In this document: piece after piece, positions 32,963-40,846 of the stretch
Numbering within the stretch: the first letter of the stretch is position 1
Layout of the letters: each line of letters opens with the position of its first letter
NCBI GenBank assembly: GCA_018061025.1
Contig: JAGOUY010000013.1
Coordinates: 1 to 54,750 of the forward strand
DNA from: Patescibacteria group bacterium
GTDB taxonomy: Bacteria > Patescibacteriota > Patescibacteriia > 2-12-FULL-60-25
Direction: 5' to 3'
Length of the DNA: 54,750 nt
The notes under the pieces: generated by a model
What the model saw: only the letters and a program-made list of their open reading frames with translations
Told to the model about the DNA's origin: nothing
Databases searched by the model: none
Program-made: the position numbers and the translations under genes

Positions 32963-33757
32963 TCACTTCGAAATTAAATCAGGTGTGGTTACCTGTAAAA
33001 AGGCTATGATGCCATCCGCAATTCCTTGGGCAGCACGTTTTGGATTGCTGATAATAATCTTCCGATCCTTGACGCTGCTGATAAATCCCGTTTCTAAGAT
33101 CGCACCCGGCGTCATGGGATGGATGGAATGCTCATAGCGACGACTGCTAAACGCATAATATCCGCGCATATTGCGTGTCACCGTATCGCTCACGCTTAAG
33201 AGAGTGCTGCTCCCATACCGTGCTTGAATGAGGTCTGATAATTGTTGCGCCTTTCCAGATCGATCACGACGCGGGGAGGCGATCTTATATCCATTAATTG
33301 TCGTATCCGTACTTCCGTCCGCGTGGATGGAGATAAAGGCATCCGCAAGATATCCGGGCGGAATCGTCGTGGGTAAAAGATCAGCAATGATCCCTTTTGC
33401 TTCCAAGAGCTTTTTTGTTTCTTCCGCAATTCTTAAATTCGCTTCCCATTCGGTAAAGCCAGAGGCTTGTGCCCCCGTATTATCACGCAGCCCTTCTTGT
33501 TCATCTGGCGCTTCACTCGCATACCAGTGTCCCGCTTGAATCCCTACACGTACTGGACCGTCTGGACGTTTCCAATTCACATACGGATCAAGAAAGGGGA
33601 GGGGATCAAGGGATAATGACTCGTCTATCTCTTCAAACCCTGATTCTATTTGTGAAAAAGATCCAATAAACCCATTTACGTGACCACCTGCGATTAATAA
33701 TATAAAAAAGACAACGCTCAACGCTCCAAGAGAAACGTACAAAATATGGCGACGCAT
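32963..33757 (-). CDS. N-acetylmuramoyl-L-alanine amidase (Amidase_3)
   Basis: A 264-residue membrane-anchored peptidoglycan amidase. N-terminal anchor near residues 5-25; then the zinc-binding His in VGIQAGHWY, the Glu in TEWEANL, the second His in SIHADG, and the catalytic Glu in GAILETGF, all in the order of the Amidase_3 family. It cleaves the bond between muramic acid and the stem peptide. I use ATG 33757 (GAGAT-ATG, just before the hydrophobic anchor) over a start 39 bases upstream. Confidence 0.88.
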   Translation of the reverse strand: MRRHILYVSLGALSVVFFILLIAGGHVNGFIGSFSQIESGFEEIDESLSLDPLPFLDPYVNWKRPDGPVRVGIQAGHWYASEAPDEQEGLRDNTGAQASGFTEWEANLRIAEETKKLLEAKGIIADLLPTTIPPGYLADAFISIHADGSTDTTINGYKIASPRRDRSGKAQQLSDLIQARYGSSTLLSVSDTVTRNMRGYYAFSSRRYEHSIHPMTPGAILETGFISSVKDRKIIISNPKRAAQGIADGIIAFLQVTTPDLISK

Positions 33758-33828
33758 ATCTCTCTTATCCTTACATGGAAGGAAGATACTCTTCAAGAGA
33801 GTGTCATATTAGATTATTACGCTTACAT

Positions 33829-33859
33829 AAAAACTCTCCGATGAGGTCGGAGAGTTTTT
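33829..33859. terminator. Bidirectional terminator (lipoprotein B)
   Basis: AAAAACTCTCCGA and its exact complement around TGAGG (13-bp stem including the A/T runs). It ends the minus-strand lipoprotein gene before the amidase gene. Confidence 0.88.
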
Positions 33860-33863
33860 ATCA

Positions 33864-33919
33864 TCCCTCTTGCATCCTCGTAGAGGATGACAAAGGGAAT
33901 TGGACGGCACGTGCCATCC
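33864..33919 (-). promoter_or_regulatory. Conserved two-hairpin 3' element, copy B
   Basis: Minus-strand 3' untranslated region with hairpin 1 at 33902-33919 (GGACGGCAC/GTGCCATCC, one mismatch) and hairpin 2 at 33864-33898 (TCCCTTT and AAGAGGGA arms around CATCCTC/GAGGATG). It sits between stop codon and terminator, as in copies A and C. Confidence 0.65.
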
Positions 33920-33940
33920 AGAGGAGGGGAAGGGGCGTCT

Positions 33941-35485
33941 CTAATAGCGGTAGCCGTGGATCCTTGCGGCCGAGTACATGGCCGCCGGATGAACTGTGAC
34001 ACCCGCACCGGAGCGGATCATGTATCGGCTCAGGGTGGACGTGATGTCCACCTCGCACTGTCGGCGCGGGATCGGGATGATGTCACGGAAGGCGTCGTAG
34101 GTCGAGCAGATCGCGCCATCCGTCAGCATGGGGGATTCGATGACGGTGAACTCACGGTCAGCGACACCCGTGTGGATCATGCCTGCAGTGTCCGTCCAGC
34201 GAACACTCACGCCTGGGCGTACCCCGATGTCCTGCCGCACTCCCAGACCGAGTAGAGGAGAGAGCGCATCAGGGGGAAGGATGAGGGCGCGCGCACAGAC
34301 TGTGTGCTGGTCAAGAGAGGATTGCAGCCAGTCCACGGCTTCGTGCGACCGGAAGTGGTAGATGCGGCGTCCCGGGCTGGGAGGAAAGTGAACATACACG
34401 AGTTCGGCGGTGCCGACCTCCATTGCCCAGCCCTCCATCACCCCGCTCACCATGTCGTGACGCACGACGGTGCCCGCGCACTCGAGTCGTCCGCCCGCGC
34501 TTTCCTGCAGCCGGAGAAAGCCATGTTGCGGGATCGTGACGAACGGACCGACCTGGAGGCAGGTCGTGAGGGCGGGGCCATCGCGACCGTCACGCACGCT
34601 CCCAACGGGGAGGTCCCACTGGAGTGCACGGCTGAAGATCGCGTCCCGACGAGGGAGGAAGTAGATGCTGATGCCGCCGGACCGCGAAGTGGAGACTTCG
34701 AAGCCGTGCTCGATCTCTTCTACGCTCATCGTGTTCTCGAGGGCGGGCACCGCGCCATTGTCCAGGATGACGCGAACCAAGAACGCGTCACGCGGATCAC
34801 CTGCAGACAAACGAGGCGTCAGGTGAATCCTTCCCGACGAAGGCGCGGGAAAAGTGAGGTTGAGCAGGTACCCCTCCTCGTTCCACGGCTCGGCGCCGTG
34901 GCAGGTGGTGGCGAGCTGCGCCTGGTTCCCCGCGGGGCATTCCCGCGGCTGCTCGCAGAGGCTTGTGGCCAGCTGCCTCATGGTGGGGTCGAATGTCGAA
35001 GCATCGGACGCATCGCTGCCGGAATCGGCAGGCGCCGCGTCGGGTTCGCTGCCGTCCGGTGTCATGCCCGCGTCAGGCTCGACCTCCGGGCAGTTACCCG
35101 TGCGCATGCACACGCGCTCTCCGCGGATGCACTCGAGCTCACCCATCGTGGTCTCGACGCTACTCGGACATTGCACGCGGCAACTGCCGAGGTAGTCTCC
35201 TCGAGAGCACTGCACGGGGTCCGTTGGTCCGGGGCATTGCAGGCTCGTGTCCGGTACGCACTGCCAGGTGTTGTTGAGGCACCGGAGCTCGTAGGGACGC
35301 CTGCCGCCCCGCTGGCAGAACTCTCCTTCTCGAATGCAGGGTCCCGCGACCACGCCGCGCATGATGCACGGCTGACCCTCGGCCGGAGCCGGGATGGTGT
35401 TCGAGGGCGTCATGCCCTCGGTGCTGGCGCAGCCCGCGAGGGCGGCGAAGAGGAGGACGAGGGCGGTCAGCGCGATGGTCTTCAT
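33941..35485 (-). CDS. Large GC-rich lipoprotein B (Myxococcota-like)
   Basis: A 514-residue lipoprotein: signal peptide with lipobox ALAGCAS, then three to four Cys-rich segments (CIMRGVVAGPCIREGEFCQRG and similar), an Asp/Ala/Ser-rich linker with DAGMTPDGSEPDAAPADSGS, and a C-terminal globular domain of beta strands. The D-A-G/P-D-A linker is a hallmark I associate with Myxococcota outer-membrane lipoproteins. GC content is visibly higher than in neighbours. ATG 35485 is chosen since GAGG precedes it and the signal peptide begins there. A strong promoter lies at 35671-35699. Confidence 0.72.
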   Translation of the reverse strand: MKTIALTALVLLFAALAGCASTEGMTPSNTIPAPAEGQPCIMRGVVAGPCIREGEFCQRGGRRPYELRCLNNTWQCVPDTSLQCPGPTDPVQCSRGDYLGSCRVQCPSSVETTMGELECIRGERVCMRTGNCPEVEPDAGMTPDGSEPDAAPADSGSDASDASTFDPTMRQLATSLCEQPRECPAGNQAQLATTCHGAEPWNEEGYLLNLTFPAPSSGRIHLTPRLSAGDPRDAFLVRVILDNGAVPALENTMSVEEIEHGFEVSTSRSGGISIYFLPRRDAIFSRALQWDLPVGSVRDGRDGPALTTCLQVGPFVTIPQHGFLRLQESAGGRLECAGTVVRHDMVSGVMEGWAMEVGTAELVYVHFPPSPGRRIYHFRSHEAVDWLQSSLDQHTVCARALILPPDALSPLLGLGVRQDIGVRPGVSVRWTDTAGMIHTGVADREFTVIESPMLTDGAICSTYDAFRDIIPIPRRQCEVDITSTLSRYMIRSGAGVTVHPAAMYSAARIHGYRY

Positions 35486-35670
35486 TGGGAACCTCACATT
35501 GTCGACGAACATCTACAGAGAATGATCGCACCATGCGATTTTTTTACGTGAGTTTGTCACCCGCGTGTTTCTCTCCCAACCGTGAATCATCACGGACAGG
35601 GCAACACGCTCTCAAAAAGCGAATTATCCTGGCCACGAAAAGGGAATATTTAGCTATGCTAAGACAAATG

Positions 35671-35699
35671 ACTATACCACAAAACACCCCATTTGTCAA
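35671..35699 (-). promoter_or_regulatory. Strong promoter of lipoprotein B
   Basis: On the minus strand TTGACA (35694-35699) and TATAGT (35671-35676) are separated by exactly 17 bases. About 180 bases of 5' leader separate it from the start codon. The 306-base gap (35486-35791) between lipoprotein B and the next gene otherwise shows nothing I can name. Confidence 0.72.
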
Positions 35700-35791
35700 T
35701 GTATTTACGCATTATTTTGGCTAAAGTAAGGTAAAAAATAACGACCCACCAATAGCCGGTGCTATCGATGGGGAAGGGAAGGGCAGCGTGT

Positions 35792-36250
35792 TTAGAAGAG
35801 ACGGAGCCCGTAGGGGTGTTGCGGCTTTAGGCGAGGGAGGAGAGCTTCCTCCAGCAGCGCCATACGCCAGGGCTCGATTTTAAAGAGGAGCTTGAGTGCT
35901 TGGTTCGCATCAGGGAGCTCCTGAAGCAGTCTCGTAAACTCTTGCGTTCCCTCTCGGTACATGAGGTTATATTCAAGATACAACGTCCTTGCGCCATATC
36001 CATATACCATCCCAAGGATCAAGCAAAGCAAGAGCTGCGTATCTTTAGCGAAGCAGTGCCGAATGGTCAGTACGGACCCAACAAAGAATATAGCTCCCAG
36101 GGCACCAAACTCGAACGGAGACGTGCGGCTGTCCCACACCTTCCAAAAGGCCGTGTAAAGAACAGTAACCTGCGAACGAAGCGGATCCTTTAACCAGCTA
36201 ATTGCTTCGGAGTTACCCACTAAACAACCCACGGGATTCGTGATTGTCAT
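35792..36250 (-). CDS. Hypothetical membrane protein
   Basis: A 152-residue protein with two membrane helices near residues 50-95 (FGALGAIFFVGSVLTI, LLLCLILGMVYGYGAR) and a helical C-terminal cytoplasmic part (TRLLQELPDANQALKLLFKIEPWRMALLEEALLP). I use ATG 36250; a GTG lies two codons upstream. GGGGGTGG before the start may act as a ribosome site. Family unknown. Confidence 0.45.
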   Translation of the reverse strand: MTITNPVGCLVGNSEAISWLKDPLRSQVTVLYTAFWKVWDSRTSPFEFGALGAIFFVGSVLTIRHCFAKDTQLLLCLILGMVYGYGARTLYLEYNLMYREGTQEFTRLLQELPDANQALKLLFKIEPWRMALLEEALLPRLKPQHPYGLRLF

Positions 36251-36381
36251 GGCCACCCCCTATCCGTCCACCACCAGGAGAACGGATAGCTCACTGTATG
36301 AAAAGTCTTACAGGGTGTCAATTTAGGCAAGGAGGTATATAGTCTCTACGAGCTTACCCTTTATTCCACCACGCCTCGCCT

Positions 36382-36804
36382 ATGTCTTGGATCACGTACG
36401 CAATCTTATCGGCGTTCTTTGCATCATTAGTCGCCATCTTTGGAAAGATTGGGATCAAAAACGTCGATAGCAATCTCGCGGTGGCGATTAGAACGATCGT
36501 CATCGTCTTCTTCGCCTGGGGGATCGTTCTCTTGCAGGGCAATGCTGCCGACGCCTTTAAAATATCAAAATATTCCTACGTCTTTATTATCCTCTCCGCA
36601 ATCGCGACAGGATTGTCATGGTTATTTTATTATAAAGCCTTACAGATGGGAGAAGCCTCCCGCGTCGCCCCCATCGACAAACTGAGCGTAATGTTGACCG
36701 TTATTTTGGCTTTTATCTTTTTGGGAGAGAAGCCAACCCTCGGAAATATCACGGGTGGGATCTTGGTCACGTTAGGAGTACTGGCGACGATCTTTATCAA
36801 GTAA
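36382..36804 (+). CDS. Single-domain EamA transporter
   Basis: A 140-residue EamA-domain protein with about five membrane helices: YAILSAFFASLVAIFGKIGIKNVDSNLA at the start, YYKALQMGEASRVAPIDKLSVMLTVILA in the middle. The same half-length design as the gene at 28275, so likely a homodimer. Substrate unknown. Confidence 0.82.
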   Translation: MSWITYAILSAFFASLVAIFGKIGIKNVDSNLAVAIRTIVIVFFAWGIVLLQGNAADAFKISKYSYVFIILSAIATGLSWLFYYKALQMGEASRVAPIDKLSVMLTVILAFIFLGEKPTLGNITGGILVTLGVLATIFIK

Positions 36805-36913
36805 GAAAAGGGACGTTAAATATGATATAGACGCGCACGCAAGATGTGTTATGGTGTAAGAAGAGACTTAGCTGAGTCTCCACAGAGGCCTTAACTCTTC
36901 ATGTCTAAACCGT

Positions 36914-37324
36914 ATGCATGGCTATGTCGACAATATAGAGAAGCTCTCGCTAGATAACCCTTATTTCCGCCAAGTCTTATATACAGATAAGCGCTGCCAA
37001 CTCGTGGTCATGGCGCTTCCGGCCAAAGAGGAGATCGGTGAAGAGGTGCATGATGTAGATCAATTCTTGCGCGTAGAAGCCGGTACCGGTAAAGCGATTC
37101 TCGATGATGTCTCGCACGAGATTGTGGACGGAAGCGCGATCATCGTTCCCGCTGGCACCAAGCACAACATCATCAATACCGGAGACGAAGACATGAAATT
37201 ATACACGTTATATATGCCTCCGCATCATCGCGACGGTGTGATCCATAAGACGAAGGCAGAAGCTGAGGCGGATGAGAAAGAGCATTTTGACGGACATATT
37301 ACGGAAGGGAAAAAAGAGGCGTAA
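36914..37324 (+). CDS. Cupin-domain protein
   Basis: A 136-residue single-cupin protein: GEEVHDVDQFLRVEAGTGKAILDD (cupin motif 1) and GSAIIVPAGTKHNIINTGDEDMKLYTLYMPP (motif 2, with the conserved PAGTKHN). The metal-binding His and Glu set is present in part (H near residue 45, H in KHN). Similar cupins are common in Patescibacteria. An ATG directly at 36901 is out of this frame. Enzymatic role unknown. Confidence 0.83.
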   Translation: MHGYVDNIEKLSLDNPYFRQVLYTDKRCQLVVMALPAKEEIGEEVHDVDQFLRVEAGTGKAILDDVSHEIVDGSAIIVPAGTKHNIINTGDEDMKLYTLYMPPHHRDGVIHKTKAEAEADEKEHFDGHITEGKKEA

Positions 37325-37338
37325 GAAAAAAGATAGAT

Positions 37339-37367
37339 AAAAACCCCGATATCATGTCGGGGTTTTT
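37339..37367. terminator. Bidirectional terminator (cupin and lipoprotein C)
   Basis: AAAAACCCCGA pairs with TCGGGGTTTTT around TATCATG. It separates the convergent cupin and lipoprotein C genes. Confidence 0.85.
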
Positions 37368-37371
37368 ATCA

Positions 37372-37433
37372 TCCCTCTTACATTCTCAAGAGCATGCCAA
37401 AGGGATAGAAGGAAGGTGAAGTGGATTCACCTT
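37372..37433 (-). promoter_or_regulatory. Conserved two-hairpin 3' element, copy C
   Basis: Hairpin 1 is AAGGTGAA/TTCACCTT (37413-37420, 37426-37433); hairpin 2 spans 37372-37405 with TCCCTTT and AAGAGGGA arms around a CATGCTC/GAATG stem. Hairpin 1 differs in sequence from copies A and B but keeps its pairing and its place. Confidence 0.62.
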
Positions 37434-37452
37434 GAAAAAGAGAAAGGTGCGG

Positions 37453-38067
37453 CTATGGCGTCTGACAGATGTTGCCGTGCACGGGATAAGAACCCTCGGG
37501 ACAGGGAAGCGACGTAAACTCGATCCAGCATTTCGCCTCCTTGCCATTCATGAGACGAGGGTGGCCGTACCACAGGGTCTCCACAGCGCCCCTTACTTCC
37601 AGGGCTCCATGGAAGACGAACCTGTGGCTGGTAGGGTCCAGGACGCAGAAAGCTCCTGACTCGATATTGGTACCATCAGATGCCGCACTCTCCCAGGCGA
37701 CCTGGAGATGCACACGCGAACCATTGGCGAGAGCGGGTATGTCTACCGGCTGATAGCTGCCGTCTTCCAGAATGGTAAGCGCCTCACGCCGGTAAGTGGT
37801 AGTACTATTCAGCTGGCGGTCGAGTTGCCGGAGCTCAACCCAGTTCAGGCTCTGACTCCCCTCGGGAGTGAAGCGCACCGAGAGAGGGTGTGGACGGAGT
37901 GACTGCTCATTCGTCTCCGTTTGGACGACATCGGTCTGAGGGTAAGTGTCGACGCCCGCGTCTCCTGTGGGCACGAGCTCACTCGGGACGAGAGCGCAGC
38001 TGGTAAGGGTCAATGCGGTAAGCAGGATGAAAACAAGGTACTGTAAGCGACGCCGCACGTTATCCAT
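37453..38067 (-). CDS. GC-rich lipoprotein C
   Basis: A 204-residue lipoprotein: signal peptide with lipobox TLTSCA, then TGDAGVDTYPQTD, a Myxococcota-like Asp-rich linker, then a beta-rich domain with three late cysteines (CPEGSYPVHGNIC). AAGGAGG lies before ATG 38067, a full Shine-Dalgarno site that host genes lack, and TTGACA lies farther upstream on the same strand. The 3' end carries the conserved two-hairpin element. Confidence 0.68.
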   Translation of the reverse strand: MDNVRRRLQYLVFILLTALTLTSCALVPSELVPTGDAGVDTYPQTDVVQTETNEQSLRPHPLSVRFTPEGSQSLNWVELRQLDRQLNSTTTYRREALTILEDGSYQPVDIPALANGSRVHLQVAWESAASDGTNIESGAFCVLDPTSHRFVFHGALEVRGAVETLWYGHPRLMNGKEAKCWIEFTSLPCPEGSYPVHGNICQTP

Positions 38068-38211
38068 GGGGCCTCCTTGGCTCTGCACGTGGTTTTTAGG
38101 ATCGTCGAGCCATTCTCAGCTAACCAAAATAATAATAGAATGTCAAACCCACCGACGCGCGGCCAGGCGTAAGAAGTCGGCGGGTCTTATCTCAACAAGG
38201 GAGATAATATA

Positions 38212-40074
38212 TTATTCATTTGAGGGATCAGCGTGTATGCGAGAGCTGCCAGTGCTCTGTAACTTCTTAAAAGCGGGGGATTCTCGATAATCGAGGCGAC
38301 TACTATCTTTGGTGATAGCGGTCAGCGATTCGGTTACATGGAGGTGCGCCCGCGTATTGTCATTGGTCATAATATCCGCTCGGCCTACCGTAAACGTGTC
38401 CGCCTCTAAGCGAGCTACATCGTTTAAGGCCGCATACAGCTCCTTCCCGCTGCCTTCAAGAACGATAGAAGAAACGTCGGCTTGTTTTATCTCCAACCGC
38501 TCAGCCGTCAGAGGGTCGGCCGTCACACGTGACGCATCTTCCGTCTCAATATTTAGTGAGAGGGCTGTGCCCGAAAGGTTTAGCCGTCCTACGTCTTGCA
38601 CAGTAGCTGTAACGTGCTGTCCAAGAAGGTTGGCGTTAAGTGAGCCAGCTTCCTGTATATGGAGAGAGAGGTCATTCGTAAAATCTTGAAGAGTGGCGCG
38701 ACTCACGCCAGCAACTGTCAATGCGTCTAACGTCGGAAGGGTGATCTCTCCTTCGATAGGTCGATGGATGCAGAAGAGGCAAAAACCTCGGGTGCGACCG
38801 ATGTTGCGCAAAGTTAATGTATCCGCTTCAGACTTCATCACCATTCGTTCTAAAGAATCATTCAACCCAGTCAATTGCACGGCAAACGTTTCACCACGTT
38901 TGATGGTAATCCGTTCATTGCCGTTTAAAGAGATGGCGCGGAATGCTGCTGGTTCATAGCGACGCGTCACCGTTTGTTCTTGCTCGACTTGCTCCATGCG
39001 GGCTTGGATCCCAGGCCCAAGACGGATCGCCGTGATCCCCACCGTGGTCGCGGCCAGCATCCAAACCCCGGCTAACACGACACCCGTCGCTAAGCGGAAT
39101 TGGTTTTTACGGGTTAAGAAGCTGATCCCGATCATCATGGCAAAGATGAGGGGTACAAGAATTGCCACCGTCAAGCCGATAATCCCTGCGTAATACCAAG
39201 GACTGCGCGCAAACTCTTGTAACGGCACGTCCGTGATCAGTTCTGGTGAATAGAGTTGGAACAAGAGAGCTGAGCTTGTGATAAAGGTTGCGACCATGGC
39301 TAACGCCGATCCAACAATGAAGGGGAGAGCGATCAGGATACGCGCAATCGGTCCAATAAAGCGGGCGAGACGCAAGAGGAAGCTCCAGATGGTTCCCACG
39401 ATGACCACAGGAATATTCAAGAGTCTATAGAATGCAGAAGGATGTTGCTGTTTAAAGTGTCCAACGGCCGCTTTGCCTTCCTCCGTCACAAGTTGAGCTT
39501 TTTGTTTGATGAGGCCTTCTATTTCGCTCAAGTTTGCCGACTTTCCTCGCATTTCCAATTTCTGCGTACTCGTCTCCGCGCGTGGCACGGCCACCCATAA
39601 AATAAGGTAAGCAAGTAACCCAATCCCATTCGCAAAAAATAACAGGACGAAGAGGGCGCGAACAAACACGGGCTCGATCCCAAAATACGCGGCCAGCCCC
39701 GAACAGACACCGGCTACAACCATATCATCTTCATTGCGATAGAGGCGCTTTGATACAGGAATATCCTTCGCTTCTTCTAATTCTTGTGCCACAGAGGAGG
39801 GAGCTTCTTCTTGGTCAATCTCCTCCACCTGTCCCATTACAGCGATCACCTCTTGGACATCTAGCTCTGTAACCACTTCTTGTTTTTGCGTTTCTAAACG
39901 CTCCGCGAATTTTTCCGCAATGCTTGATTCAATATCATTCATGAGCTCATCGGCAGACGGGTCGTTTACAAAATGCTGCTTGAGGCGAGTGAGGTACGTA
40001 TCAAGGACTTGATACGCGTTGTCTTCAATGAGGTAGGCACGCCCACCCAGCGTGACAGAAAGAGTTTTTTTCAT
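38212..40074 (-). CDS. PspC domain protein with C-terminal DUF2807
   Basis: A 620-residue protein. Residues 1-90 match the N-terminal block of Bacteroidota PspC proteins (TVTLGG-like start, Y-x-x-L-x-x-YL, DIESSIAEKF); residues 110-170 form the PspC domain (KRLYRNEDDMVVAGVCSGLAAYFGIEPVFVRALF); several membrane helices follow to about residue 385; the last 200 residues are a DUF2807 head-GIN-like beta solenoid (ITIKRGETFAVQL ... LDALTVAGVSRATLQ). Probably a membrane-stress sensor with an exported solenoid. It follows padR by 3 bases. Confidence 0.82.
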   Translation of the reverse strand: MKKTLSVTLGGRAYLIEDNAYQVLDTYLTRLKQHFVNDPSADELMNDIESSIAEKFAERLETQKQEVVTELDVQEVIAVMGQVEEIDQEEAPSSVAQELEEAKDIPVSKRLYRNEDDMVVAGVCSGLAAYFGIEPVFVRALFVLLFFANGIGLLAYLILWVAVPRAETSTQKLEMRGKSANLSEIEGLIKQKAQLVTEEGKAAVGHFKQQHPSAFYRLLNIPVVIVGTIWSFLLRLARFIGPIARILIALPFIVGSALAMVATFITSSALLFQLYSPELITDVPLQEFARSPWYYAGIIGLTVAILVPLIFAMMIGISFLTRKNQFRLATGVVLAGVWMLAATTVGITAIRLGPGIQARMEQVEQEQTVTRRYEPAAFRAISLNGNERITIKRGETFAVQLTGLNDSLERMVMKSEADTLTLRNIGRTRGFCLFCIHRPIEGEITLPTLDALTVAGVSRATLQDFTNDLSLHIQEAGSLNANLLGQHVTATVQDVGRLNLSGTALSLNIETEDASRVTADPLTAERLEIKQADVSSIVLEGSGKELYAALNDVARLEADTFTVGRADIMTNDNTRAHLHVTESLTAITKDSSRLDYRESPAFKKLQSTGSSRIHADPSNE

Positions 40075-40077
40075 AGG

Positions 40078-40428
40078 TTAGTGAAACTTTTTAAGCAACG
40101 CATTAATAGAGTGGTCAAGCGATTCCCAGGTGCTAAGCAGTTGTCGTAAGAACGCCTTTCCTTGGGAAGTAATAGAATAATACTTGCGCGGTGGTCCGTT
40201 CTTGCTCTCTGACCAATCATAGGTAAGGAGTCCTGCATTCTTGAGCCGGTTTAAGATTGGATAAATGGTTCCTTCCACGACGATTAAGTCCGCTTGGCGC
40301 AGTTCCTGCAAGATATCGTTGGTGTAGGTTTTATCTTCCGAGATGATGAGCAAGATACAAAATTCCAAAATGCCTTTGCGCATTTGGGCCTTGGTATTTG
40401 CCACATCTAGAGGAGTAAGAGGAGTCAT
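40078..40428 (-). CDS. PadR-family transcriptional regulator
   Basis: A 116-residue winged-helix PadR protein: LEFCILLIISEDKTYTNDILQELRQADLIVVEGTIYPILNRLKNAGLL, then GPPRKYYSITSQGKAFL. It lacks a long C-terminal effector domain. PadR regulators often repress the PspC or DUF1700 gene that follows, as the arrangement here suggests. I use ATG 40428 over an upstream in-frame start. Confidence 0.87.
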   Translation of the reverse strand: MTPLTPLDVANTKAQMRKGILEFCILLIISEDKTYTNDILQELRQADLIVVEGTIYPILNRLKNAGLLTYDWSESKNGPPRKYYSITSQGKAFLRQLLSTWESLDHSINALLKKFH

Positions 40429-40479
40429 AGATAGACACAGTGTATACCAAGCTACTTTGTAATGCAAGGTAGTAGGTTA

Positions 40480-40616
40480 AGTACGTCATCCCGAACGGAG
40501 TCATACGCAGTGAGGGATCTCGCAGCCTAACGGGTATTCTAGAGTTCCCCTCCTCCGGCGAGGAGGGGTTAGGGGAGGAGTTCCAAAAACCTAAACGGTA
40601 ATCTATGAGCGAGTAG
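40480..40616. repeat. Interspersed REP-like repeat, left flank of the long inverted-repeat element
   Basis: Contains CGTCATCCCGAACGGAGT ... GAGGGATCTCGCAG, a unit that recurs at 52612-52640, 52740-52785 and 54487-54548. It fills the left part of the 418-base gene-free gap between padR and the TipA-like gene. A GAGGAGGGG-type palindromic tract follows (40545-40585). Confidence 0.6.
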
Positions 40617-40813
40617 TGGTTGGATAGTGATATATAGGCGATGGGCTCGCATGGTTTGCTCTTTTTTCTCCCTACGGATCTCGCATTCCACCAAAGCTCT
40701 TTATGGTGGACCGGAGCCGATGCCTGCAGTCCGCAATCATGTGCAACGGCATCGACTCCTTGCTCAGACACCCGTAGGGAGAAAAAAGAGCAAACCATGC
40801 GAGCCCTAGATGG
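40617..40813 (+). repeat. Long inverted-repeat element with covarying arms, copy 1
   Basis: A perfect 35-bp inverted repeat (40643-40677 with 40772-40806) encloses a conserved core of 94 bases. In the core, TCCACCA (40687-40693) pairs with TGGTGGA (40704-40710), and 40713-40724 pairs with 40748-40759 with one mismatch. Ends are the conserved GGGCTCGCAT and its complement, with GTGATATATAGGCGAT to the left and TAGATGG to the right. Copies 2 (50829-51024, inverted) and 3 (54617 to the window end) share ends, flanks and core, but not the arm sequence. Folded, it gives a three-way junction. Confidence 0.85.
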
Positions 40814-40846
40814 GGGGGGAGAAGGGGAAAAGAAAACGAGAGAAGA

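Noticed and set aside
34304..35551. A 415-codon plus-strand open frame over the lipoprotein B gene
   Set aside because: It is antisense to a gene with signal peptide, lipobox and promoter, and is a by-product of GC-rich codon bias. Its translation is low-complexity Arg/Ala/Gly.
8937..37433. Integron-like gene cassettes as the origin of the GC-rich lipoprotein genes
   Set aside because: The conserved 3' hairpins lack the GTTRRRY and RYYYAAC boxes of attC sites, and no integrase gene is in the window.
40331..40798. Open frames within the repeat element (for example 40331-40798 and 40641-40871)
   Set aside because: They arise from the repeat sequence and appear in both orientations among copies; no protein-like composition.
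40643..40806. The long inverted repeats as simple terminators
   Set aside because: The T-runs are inside the arms rather than after the stem, and core and flanks are conserved between copies, which a plain terminator does not need.
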